A stretch of 6,135 bases of DNA from CAZVAO01 sp964625175 (GTDB lineage Bacteria; Bacillota; UBA994; PWPR01): positions 1 through 6,135 of the forward strand of contig CAZVAO010000122.1 in the NCBI GenBank assembly GCA_964625175.1, read 5' to 3'. The notes under the pieces are model-generated. The model had not been told where the DNA came from, searched no databases, and was given only the letters and a program-made list of their open reading frames with translations. A program made the position numbers and the translations under genes. This document shows positions 1-5,041 of the stretch, in pieces. Positions within the stretch are counted from its first letter, which is position 1. Each line of letters starts with the position of its first letter.

Positions 1-36
1 CATGTGGAGTCGGTTGTTTGTTTAGTTAAACAATAA
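1..36 (+). CDS. C-terminal end of a probable RlmD/RlmCD-type 23S rRNA (uracil-5)-methyltransferase (partial)
   Basis: Frame 1 reads HVESVVCLVKQ and then stops at TAA (34-36). The start of this peptide matches the HVE(S/T)VV motif that, as I recall it, closes the catalytic domain of the TrmA/RumA family (RlmD, RlmCD, YefA-like), usually within about 10 to 20 residues of the C-terminus. These enzymes methylate C5 of uracils in 23S rRNA using S-adenosylmethionine. Only the last 11 codons are in the window, so neither the catalytic Cys nor the SAM site can be seen. The identification rests on this one short motif and on the stop falling where the family normally ends. A 7-base inverted repeat (18-24 with 27-33) overlaps the stop but lacks the GC content and T-run of a terminator. 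The next plus-strand gene starts 129 bases downstream. Confidence 0.45.
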   Translation, partial: HVESVVCLVKQ

Positions 37-165
37 AGATTAGGTGGGGTACCTCTTAAGGATGCTCCTATAATCACTACATCACTAGCAACTTGCCAAA
101 TCAATTCAGCAATAGTGACCTTGCTATCGTGTTGATGTTAAAGTTAGGAAAGAAGGAGGAATAAT

Positions 166-993
166 ATGAGATTTATTTCATGGAACATTGATTCACTTAA
201 TGCCGCATTAACCAGTGATTCAAGTAGAGCGCTACTTACCAGGCAAGTCATTGAGACAATTGTCAATCAGGATGCCGATGTTATTGCTTTGCAAGAAACG
301 AAATTACCAGCCAAGGGTCCCAGTAAGAAGCATATAGAACGGTTAGCCGAATATTTTGAAGGATATGCGCATGTATGGCGATCTTCTCAGGAGCCGGCAA
401 GAAAAGGGTATGCAGGAACTATGTTTCTCTACAAAAATAAGTACGCACCCGAAGTTTTTTATCCAGAGATTCAGGCACCAGAACCAATGGACTTGGAGGG
501 GCGGATTATTACGCTAGATTTCGGGGACTTCTACTTGACTCAAGCCTATACGCCGAATGCGGGAGACGGACTTAAACGATTGGATGAACGACAAATCTGG
601 GATCAGAAGTATGCGAAATATCTGGAGGGTCTTGATCAAGAGAAACCAGTTATTGCGTCAGGGGATTACAATGTTGCCCACAAAGAGATTGACTTAGCAC
701 ATCCCCAGAATAATCACAGATCAGCGGGTTTTACAGATGAAGAGCGTGAAGGCTTTACAAATCTATTGAATAAAGGGTTTACGGATACATTCAGACATAT
801 CCATGGTGATGTTGAGGGTGTTTATTCTTGGTGGGCCCAAAGGGTAAAAACAAGTAAAATCAACAATTCTGGCTGGAGAATTGACTATTGGCTAGTCAGT
901 AATCGCTTAGCCTCAAAAGTGCTTAAGTCTGAGATGATTGATTCGGGTGTAAGGCAAGACCATACCCCAATCTTGCTGGAAATAGATTTATAA
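166..993 (+). CDS. exoA: ExoA-like exodeoxyribonuclease III / AP endonuclease
   Basis: Base-excision-repair nuclease of the endonuclease/exonuclease/phosphatase fold, acting in the cytoplasm. The family cuts the DNA backbone 5' to abasic sites and has 3'-5' exonuclease and 3'-phosphatase activity, with Mg2+ or Mn2+. All the family's catalytic positions are visible: Asn7 in SWNID, Glu44 in LQETK, Tyr128 in QAYTPNAGDG, Asp167 and Asn169 in GDYNVAH, Asp240 in WRIDYW, and Asp265-His266 in the closing QDHTPI. The segments SSQEPARKGYAGTMF (73-87) and MDLEGRIITL (108-117) are typical of the Gram-positive ExoA subgroup. The length, 275 residues, fits the streptococcal protein, so it appears complete. 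The ATG is set by AAGGAGG at 153-159, 6 bases upstream. The TATAAT at 69-74 lacks a matching -35 box, so no promoter is claimed. It may be a single gene or follow the upstream methyltransferase-like gene. The symbol is given by similarity. The family call is very secure. Confidence 0.96.
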   Translation: MRFISWNIDSLNAALTSDSSRALLTRQVIETIVNQDADVIALQETKLPAKGPSKKHIERLAEYFEGYAHVWRSSQEPARKGYAGTMFLYKNKYAPEVFYPEIQAPEPMDLEGRIITLDFGDFYLTQAYTPNAGDGLKRLDERQIWDQKYAKYLEGLDQEKPVIASGDYNVAHKEIDLAHPQNNHRSAGFTDEEREGFTNLLNKGFTDTFRHIHGDVEGVYSWWAQRVKTSKINNSGWRIDYWLVSNRLASKVLKSEMIDSGVRQDHTPILLEIDL

Positions 994-1077
994 GTCAGCG
1001 AATAGATTCCCATTGGCCCTATTTCAAGACATGGGGTAATAAAGAATAATTAAGACAAAAGGGTCATATTGCGTATT

Positions 1078-1084
1078 GAAGGAG
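1078..1084 (+). promoter_or_regulatory. Ribosome binding site that sets the VOC gene start
   Basis: GAAGGAG sits 6 bases before the ATG at 1091. An in-frame TTG at 1076 would give a protein five residues longer, but that codon abuts this Shine-Dalgarno sequence and has none of its own. The ATG is therefore the better start. Confidence 0.85.
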
Positions 1085-1090
1085 AAAATA

Positions 1091-1453
1091 ATGAAATATT
1101 TATGGACAACAATTCATGTCAACAATCTTGAGGCATCAGCAAAGTTTTATAGGGAGATGGTTGACCTTAAAGAAGTAAGAAGAATGGAAACGCCAGACGG
1201 TACGGCTTATTTATTTCTAGGAGAAGGGGAGACACAGATTGAACTGATTTGCAAGCCCGGGAGTCAAATCGAAACCTATAGCAAAGACCTCTCAATCGGC
1301 TTCAAAGTGGACTCCGTTGAGGAAATGATGGAGAAAGTGAAGGCTGCCGGTTATGAATTGGTCAGTGAAATTATCGCACCCAATCCTCATATCCAATTCT
1401 TCTTTGTGAAGGATCCCATGGGCGTCATTGTACAGTTTGTGGAGATGAAATAG
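1091..1453 (+). CDS. VOC family protein (glyoxalase/bleomycin-resistance/dioxygenase fold), single domain
   Basis: A 120-residue protein with the paired beta-alpha-beta-beta-beta pattern of the vicinal oxygen chelate superfamily. The first half is WTTIHVNNLEASAKFYREMV (5-24) followed by YLFLGEGETQIELI (40-53). The second half starts at SIGFKVDSVEEMMEKVKAAG (68-87) and ends with FFFVKDPMGVIVQFVEM (103-119). By family alignment the four metal-ligand positions would be His9, Glu51, Ser68 and Gln115. The first two are the usual residues, while the third (normally His) and fourth (normally Glu) are replaced. Classical Ni/Zn glyoxalase I activity is therefore doubtful. Possible roles include binding or detoxifying a small molecule, or another VOC reaction. 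One domain of this size would be expected to work as a homodimer. The 97 bases after exoA contain no convincing terminator or promoter, so co-transcription is possible but unproven. The fold is secure; the substrate is unknown. Confidence 0.88.
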   Translation: MKYLWTTIHVNNLEASAKFYREMVDLKEVRRMETPDGTAYLFLGEGETQIELICKPGSQIETYSKDLSIGFKVDSVEEMMEKVKAAGYELVSEIIAPNPHIQFFFVKDPMGVIVQFVEMK

Positions 1454-1805
1454 GATAGAGCTATCAGGTAAAGATCGATAATACCCGCAGCAAGGTTGTT
1501 GGGGATATTCAGCGAGTGGGTAGGATGCCCATATGCGGCGTGAGAAGCCGGTTTTGAGACTGTTAAAAGAATTGTGTAGAAATTGATTGCATAGGTAACT
1601 GCTAATATTGTGAAATGAAAAAGGAGTGATGATAAACCATGATTCCTTAAAAATAATTATACAGCCCATCCAGTAGAAGGAAGGCTATAATATGCCTACC
1701 TAAGAAGATAAGTTATCATACAAGTTCTTGATGATATTAGGCAGTTAAGATTTCACAAATTAAGGGCTCTATGAGTAATAATTAGCAGTACAGAACCCTT
1801 TCAAT
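1454..1805. other. Intergenic stretch without a convincing gene, up to the assembly gap
   Basis: All frames are broken by stops apart from short runs. A 5-base palindromic hairpin (1454-1465) lies directly after the VOC stop but has no T-run. A patch at 1484-1551 is about 60 percent G+C by hand count and can fold: CCGCA at 1485-1489 can pair with TGCGG at 1534-1538, enclosing GTGGG/CCCAT at 1516-1532. Further on, AAGGAG at 1621-1626 precedes an ATG (1629) that opens only 15 codons, and AAGGAAGG at 1677-1684 precedes an ATG (1692) stopped after 3 codons. These could be remnants of gene starts. I recognise no protein homology. Confidence 0.6.
1762..1800 (-). terminator. Possible minus-strand terminator hairpin next to the gap
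   Basis: Arms at 1762-1770 and 1792-1800 form an inverted repeat. Read on the minus strand, AAGGGTTCT pairs with AGAGCCCTT as nine pairs including one G-U wobble. On the plus strand the same position would be a C-A mismatch, so the minus-strand RNA folds better. The loop is long (21 bases), and the sequence after the stem on the minus strand is AATTTGTG, only a weak T-run. It may end a minus-strand gene lying in the gap. It could also be one end of a repeat or insertion element that broke the assembly. Confidence 0.35.
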
Positions 1806-1905
1806 NNNNNNNNNNNNNNNNNNNNNNNNNNNNNNNNNNNNNNNNNNNNNNNNNNNNNNNNNNNNNNNNNNNNNNNNNNNNNNNNNNNNNNNNNNNNNNN
1901 NNNNN
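1806..1905. other. Assembly gap (run of 100 N)
   Basis: Exactly 100 undetermined bases, the conventional scaffold placeholder for a gap of unknown or estimated size. Real distance, reading frame and even adjacency of the two sides are uncertain. Such breaks often fall at repeats, but nothing in the flanks identifies the missing sequence. Confidence 0.98.
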
Positions 1906-1930
1906 GTATATAATAATAGGTTTTAAACAC
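1906..1930 (-). CDS. Possible 5' end of a minus-strand gene running into the gap (partial)
   Basis: On the minus strand, AAGGAG (1945-1940) lies 9 bases before a GTG (1930-1928) that opens MFKTYYYI and then meets the gap. A perfect TATAAT lies 39 bases upstream of that GTG. On the far side of the gap a minus-strand frame reads LKGFCTANYYS and stops at 1771-1769, inside a hairpin that looks like a minus-strand terminator. With a gap of 100 bases the two would happen to be in one frame and give a peptide of about 53 residues, but the gap length is probably not real. An in-frame GTG at 1960 has no Shine-Dalgarno sequence. Eight residues are too few for any family call, so this is only a candidate gene. 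Confidence 0.25.
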
Positions 1931-1969
1931 GTTAATCGACTCCTTAATATGTGTTCTCACTAAATTTCT

Positions 1970-1975
1970 ATTATA
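1970..1975 (-). promoter_or_regulatory. Possible -10 box for the minus-strand gene fragment
   Basis: The minus strand shows a perfect TATAAT (1975-1970). No good -35 hexamer lies 16 to 18 bases upstream and there is no extended TG motif. Its support is its placement, about 25 bases before an AAGGAG and GTG start. In AT-rich DNA a chance match is quite possible. Confidence 0.25.
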
Positions 1976-2068
1976 CTTTTTAGTCTATGACCACGGGATA
2001 TCTTAATTCTATTAGATAGAGAAATTAAATTAGCTTAAATTGTTGAAGTGCTTTGTTGAGGAGACACT

Positions 2069-2120
2069 AGATTCCCTTTTACTAAAAACTAGTAGATAGG
2101 AATCTGGTTTCTTTTTTCTT
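2069..2120 (+). terminator. Rho-independent terminator, plus strand
   Basis: AGATTCC (2069-2075) pairs perfectly with GGAATCT (2099-2105). The stem extends outward to 2066 and 2108 with one wobble, and an inner TACTA/TAGTA pairing closes over a short A-rich loop. TTTCTTTTTTCTT follows at 2108-2120. The minus-strand side has no T-run, so the direction is plus. No gene is visible directly upstream, so it either ends a transcript from the gap, ends a small RNA, or attenuates a leader. Confidence 0.75.
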
Positions 2121-2132
2121 AATAGCTGATCT

Positions 2133-2147
2133 AATTCATCATGAATT
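2133..2147. repeat. Perfect 7-1-7 dyad, operator-like
   Basis: AATTCAT, one central C, then ATGAATT. With a one-base spacer it cannot form a full hairpin and looks more like a site for a dimeric DNA-binding protein. It lies about 165 bases ahead of the predicted -35 box of the next gene, which is far for a direct operator, and no regulator gene is visible nearby. Confidence 0.3.
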
Positions 2148-2162
2148 CTAACCATTGTAGCC

Positions 2163-2198
2163 CCCAATAAAACCGGTTAAGTTTGAGTTATTATTGGG
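2163..2198. repeat. Perfect 8-base inverted repeat with 20-base loop
   Basis: CCCAATAA (2163-2170) pairs with TTATTGGG (2191-2198). The loop begins with the palindrome AACCGGTT (2171-2178). No T-run follows on either strand, so it is not a normal terminator. It may be a protein-binding dyad or part of a structured RNA; the function is unknown. Confidence 0.4.
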
Positions 2199-2240
2199 TG
2201 TATGATAGAATTGTTTCATGCTCATTCGTCAGTTTTTTTG

Positions 2241-2265
2241 CTGTAGAGCGTATCGCTTCGTACAG
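2241..2265. repeat. Imperfect hairpin upstream of the SDR promoter
   Basis: CTGTA and GAGCG (2241-2250) pair with CGCTT and TACAG (2254-2258 and 2261-2265), leaving a CG bulge and a three-base loop. A T-run lies before it on the plus strand (2233-2239), which is the wrong side for a plus-strand terminator. It ends 46 bases before the predicted -35 box. Regulatory role uncertain. Confidence 0.35.
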
Positions 2266-2311
2266 TATATCTTTAAGATAGGCACGTTTGATTTTGTCGC
2301 ATATTTCTTAA

Positions 2312-2339
2312 TTGAGTTAACTGAATGTTCTGATATAAA
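2312..2339 (+). promoter_or_regulatory. Promoter for the SDR/FAD oxidoreductase unit
   Basis: TTGAGT (2312-2317) and TATAAA (2334-2339) are separated by 16 bases. A TG at 2331-2332 makes this an extended -10 (TGnTATAAA). Transcription would begin near 2346, giving a leader of only about 14 bases that just includes the ribosome binding site GGAGGAG (2351-2357). This looks like a housekeeping-sigma promoter. Such a short leader leaves no room for a riboswitch downstream of it, so control would have to act at initiation. Confidence 0.6.
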
Positions 2340-2359
2340 ATGACCAGGATGGAGGAGCC

Positions 2360-3298
2360 ATGAATAAATATTTTAAAGAATACCAGTGGCCTGATATTTT
2401 TGCTATGATACGCAATCTCAAATTAGACCCTGAAATATGTATGGATGACTCTTATAACCAGCTCGTAGTGATTACAGGAGCAACTTCTGGCATCGGTAAG
2501 GCGGCTGCACATAAATATGCCGCTATGGGTGCGACAATATTAAGTGTCAATCGAAATGAGGAAAAATCAATAAACCTCTGTGAAACACTTAGGAGCCAGT
2601 ATGGGGTCGATTCTTCCTATTTGATTGCCGACTTTTCAAAGTTAGCTGATACGCATCAAGTAGCGAAGCAATTGGCAGCGCTAGACAGAAATATTGATGT
2701 ATTAATTCATAATGCGGGGGTGCATCTCTCCAAGAGAACGCTCACAGAAGATCAGTTGGAAAAGGTCTTTCAAGTGAATTATTTGAGTTCATTTATTTTA
2801 AATTACTATTTGAAAGAGAAATTTATCAAACAGAATAGCGGGCGCATCCTGTTCGTAAACTCTGAGGCGCATCGATTTTCCGCTTGGGGTTTACACTTGG
2901 ATGATCTTGCATGGGAAAAACATTCTTATTCAGGACTAAAATCTTATGGAGCAGCAAAAATGGCGCAGTTATTGTCGATGATCAAGCTTAATGAATACTT
3001 TTCTGGGACTGGCGTTACGATTAACGCAATGCATCCAGGTAATGTGAAAACGAATAGCGGTCATGATAACGGTAAGTTCTATAAATTAACTAAAAAGATA
3101 TTTATTGATAGCAAGGCAATACCGATAGAGAATGCCTCTGAAGCGCTCTATTATTTGGGGGTCTCTAAAAAAGTGGAGGGTGTTAGTGGCAAGTTCTTCA
3201 ATCTCACTACCGAAGAGAAACCTGCACCGCCTGCATCGGATCGGGAAGAATCAGAAAAGCTTTGGTTATTAAGTCTTGAACTAGGAGGATTAAAGTGA
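2360..3298 (+). CDS. Short-chain dehydrogenase/reductase (SDR), retinol-dehydrogenase-like
   Basis: NAD(P)-dependent oxidoreductase of 312 residues interconverting an alcohol and a carbonyl, or reducing another C=X bond. The Rossmann signature TGATSGIG is at 39-46, after LVVI. NR at 64-65, after the second strand, suggests NADP(H) preference. The acidic D91 precedes FSKL, and NAG is at 118-120. The catalytic set is complete: Asn140 (VNY), Ser168 (VNSEAH), Tyr196 and Lys200 (YGAAK), followed by HPGNVKT (225-231). This pattern (NSEAH, YGAAK, HPG) is that of the retinol dehydrogenase/WWOX-like branch, but bacterial members have varied and mostly unknown substrates. About 33 residues precede the first Rossmann strand, longer than a minimal SDR. 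I see no signal peptide or clear membrane helix. GGAGGAG at 2351-2357 supports the ATG. The last codon and stop overlap the start of the FAD oxidoreductase gene, so the two are surely co-expressed. Confidence 0.93.
   Translation: MNKYFKEYQWPDIFAMIRNLKLDPEICMDDSYNQLVVITGATSGIGKAAAHKYAAMGATILSVNRNEEKSINLCETLRSQYGVDSSYLIADFSKLADTHQVAKQLAALDRNIDVLIHNAGVHLSKRTLTEDQLEKVFQVNYLSSFILNYYLKEKFIKQNSGRILFVNSEAHRFSAWGLHLDDLAWEKHSYSGLKSYGAAKMAQLLSMIKLNEYFSGTGVTINAMHPGNVKTNSGHDNGKFYKLTKKIFIDSKAIPIENASEALYYLGVSKKVEGVSGKFFNLTTEEKPAPPASDREESEKLWLLSLELGGLK
3283..3288 (+). promoter_or_regulatory. Ribosome binding site setting the GTG start of the FAD oxidoreductase
   Basis: AGGAGG lies inside the end of the SDR gene, 6 bases before the GTG at 3295. 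That GTG shares bases with the SDR stop (GTGA, 3295-3298). This spacing fixes the otherwise non-ATG start and points to translational coupling of the pair. Confidence 0.85.
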
Positions 3299-4899
3299 CA
3301 GTCCAGAAACAGAAAGTTTTAATTGTTGGTGCTGGTATGGCAGGTCTAACTGCTGGAGCCTATCTAACTAAAGAAAATTATGATGTTTTACTACTAGAGA
3401 AGAATAACCGAAGTGGGGGATTGGTTCATACATTTGCACGTGAAGGGTTTTCTTTTGACACAGGGCCTAGGGCTTTCATAAATTCAGGGATGGTACGGCC
3501 GATACTAAAGGATTTGGGTATTGATTGTGAATTTGTGGAAAATAAGGTTTCAATAGCTATTGAGGATCAATTATTTCGTGTTGACTCAATGTCTTCTCTC
3601 AGTGAATACAAACACATTTTACTCAACCTCTATCCTGAGAATGGTGAGGATATTACAAAAATAGTGAATAGCATTGCTCAATTCTCAAAATACACGAAAA
3701 TATTGTATGAATTTGATAACCCTTATTTCGCAGATTATATGAGTGATAAAAAATTTGTCATTACGAAATTATTCCCTTGGACATTCAAGTTGCTATATGC
3801 TTTAAGAAAATTCAATCAATTCAATATACCAATGGAAGAATATCTACAGGATTTAACGGACAATCAGGCGCTAATTGATATCTTGACCCAGTTTTTCTTT
3901 CGGGAAACACCGACGTATTTTGCGCTAGGTTATTTTCATGTTTGGCTTGATTATTTTTATCCAAAAGGTGGAACGGGTATATTACCCCAACTTTTACATG
4001 AGAAGATCATAGAAGGCGGCGGGAAATTTCAACTAAACACACAGATTACTCATATTATTCCATCAGAATCGAGAGTGATTGATTCAAAAGGGAATCAATA
4101 TGAATATGACCATCTGATTTGGGCCGCAGATTTGAAAACCTTATATCAAGATCTTGACCCAAGCGGATTAGGTGCCCAAATCACCGAAAAGATTAATGCC
4201 CAGAGTGAGATGATTTTTTCAGCAAAACCAGCTGAGTCGAGCTTTATTATGTTTTTAGCTGTAGATCGACCGCCTTCATACTTCAAAGAAAAAGGCGGGG
4301 GGCATGTATTCTATACCCATTCCAAGCTAGGGTTAGGAAAGACAGGCCGAGAGGTAAAAGAAGAACTCTTAGAGAATTTTGATAAGAAATCCAAGACCGA
4401 AGTATTCGCTTGGTTAGATGATTTTTGCTACTTAAATACTTATGAAGTGTCTATACCCGCTCTGCGGGATGACACCCTCGCTCCTGACGGGAAGACGGGA
4501 ATCATGATTAGTTGTCTTTTTGATTATGATATTGCTAAGAGAATTAATGATGCGGGCTGGTTGGATACTTTTAAAAAAGAAATGGAAGACCGTATTATCC
4601 GAATTTTTTCGGAATCCTTTTACCAGGATTTAGAGAGAGATATTCTTTTTCGTTTTTCGGCGACGCCTTTGATGATCAATAAGGTGGTTGGTAGCTCTGG
4701 CGGCGCTATTGTGGGGTGGTCTTTTGAAACGGCTGCGCCTGTTTTTAACACATTGAAAGATATGCCAAAGTCGGCTCAAACTCCGATTCCCAATGTCTAT
4801 CAAGCTGGCCAATGGGCATACGCACCTGCGGGGGTTCCCATAGCCATGTTAACTGGCTGGCACGCGACTCAAGAAATCATTAAGAAATCCCAAAAATAA
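3295..4899 (+). CDS. FAD-dependent oxidoreductase, phytoene desaturase / carotenoid isomerase / retinol saturase-like
   Basis: A 534-residue flavoprotein of the CrtI/CrtISO/RetSat-like group. The N-terminal dinucleotide fold has VGAGMAG (GxGxxG, 11-17), an acidic end of the second strand in LLLEK (Glu35), then RSGGLVHTF (39-47) and FDTGPRAF (54-61), the signature next to the flavin in phytoene desaturases. A YPKGGTGILPQLL segment followed by a beta-strand/WAADL region corresponds to the second half of the FAD domain. The C-terminus YQAGQWAYAPAGVPIAMLTG (502-521) is the family's closing FAD-binding signature. Length is normal and no motif is broken. Known relatives desaturate, isomerise or saturate C=C bonds in carotenoids, retinoids and other lipids, often at membranes, but the sequence does not say which. 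No phytoene or dehydrosqualene synthase gene lies in the window, so a carotenoid role is not assumed. Coupling with the SDR suggests consecutive steps on one substrate. The family is secure, the reaction unknown. Confidence 0.93.
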   Translation: MTVQKQKVLIVGAGMAGLTAGAYLTKENYDVLLLEKNNRSGGLVHTFAREGFSFDTGPRAFINSGMVRPILKDLGIDCEFVENKVSIAIEDQLFRVDSMSSLSEYKHILLNLYPENGEDITKIVNSIAQFSKYTKILYEFDNPYFADYMSDKKFVITKLFPWTFKLLYALRKFNQFNIPMEEYLQDLTDNQALIDILTQFFFRETPTYFALGYFHVWLDYFYPKGGTGILPQLLHEKIIEGGGKFQLNTQITHIIPSESRVIDSKGNQYEYDHLIWAADLKTLYQDLDPSGLGAQITEKINAQSEMIFSAKPAESSFIMFLAVDRPPSYFKEKGGGHVFYTHSKLGLGKTGREVKEELLENFDKKSKTEVFAWLDDFCYLNTYEVSIPALRDDTLAPDGKTGIMISCLFDYDIAKRINDAGWLDTFKKEMEDRIIRIFSESFYQDLERDILFRFSATPLMINKVVGSSGGAIVGWSFETAAPVFNTLKDMPKSAQTPIPNVYQAGQWAYAPAGVPIAMLTGWHATQEIIKKSQK

Positions 4900-4963
4900 T
4901 AACAATCAAACTAGACAGATTGAAGATTAGCGCTATCGGTGAAATTAAAACCATGAATAAGTT

Positions 4964-4997
4964 TCAGCCAGAGCAAATAAGCGCTCTGGCTGATTTT
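4964..4997 (+). terminator. Strong hairpin terminator between convergent genes
   Basis: TCAGCCAGAGC (4964-4974) pairs perfectly with GCTCTGGCTGA (4983-4993), 11 base pairs over an 8-base loop, followed by TTTTGTATTATAAT. It lies 64 bases after the FAD oxidoreductase stop and 44 bases beyond the end of the minus-strand amidohydrolase. The minus-strand side has only a weak T content after the stem, so it mainly serves the plus-strand unit but may also stop the opposing transcript. Confidence 0.85.
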
Positions 4998-5041
4998 GTA
5001 TTATAATAAATTCATTTTCTTGAATGCAATTGATTATTCCG

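Larger units (their letters stand above)
1931..2359. other. Long non-coding region upstream of the SDR/FAD oxidoreductase unit
   Basis: About 430 AT-rich bases with no open frame that looks coding. It holds the minus-strand start signals near 1930-1975, a strong plus-strand terminator (2069-2120), three dyad-symmetric sequences (2133-2147, 2163-2198, 2241-2265) and the promoter just before 2360. I saw no recognisable riboswitch or T-box core (no UGGNACC-type motif) and no tRNA. A second hairpin, formed by AACAC and TTAA at 1926-1935 with TTAA and GTGTT at 1944-1955, overlaps the putative minus-strand start. Confidence 0.6.

Noticed and set aside
41..54. T-box-like GGTGGGGTACC ahead of exoA
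   Set aside because: It lacks the UGG before NACC, and there is no room for a specifier loop or terminator. exoA is also not a typical T-box target. It is probably just the GGTACC palindrome.
69..74. Perfect TATAAT upstream of exoA
   Set aside because: No -35-like hexamer lies 16 to 18 bases upstream (the bases there are GGGG-rich) and there is no extended TG. A chance match is likely in AT-rich DNA.
1..140. Open frame on the minus strand across the left edge, about 45 codons
   Set aside because: It is antisense to the probable methyltransferase tail, has no ATG with a ribosome binding site, and I recognise nothing in its translation.
1009..1035. CCCAT/ATGGG inverted repeat after exoA as a terminator
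   Set aside because: Only 5 base pairs over a long loop and no T-run afterwards; too weak to call.
1292..1669. 125-codon open frame on the minus strand overlapping the VOC gene
   Set aside because: Its second half is the antisense of a well-supported VOC gene. The rest is rich in Cys, Trp, Tyr and Ser, with no recognisable domain, so it is most likely a shadow.
1629..1676. 15-codon open frame after AAGGAG (1621-1626), with a possible TTGATT/TATTGT promoter upstream
   Set aside because: The Shine-Dalgarno sequence is only 2 bases from this ATG, and the alternative ATG at 1639 stops after three codons. There is no homology, so it may at most be a decayed gene start.
4630..4812. Minus-strand open frame inside the FAD oxidoreductase gene
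   Set aside because: It lies wholly within the C-terminal FAD-motif coding region and has no start signals or homology; a shadow.
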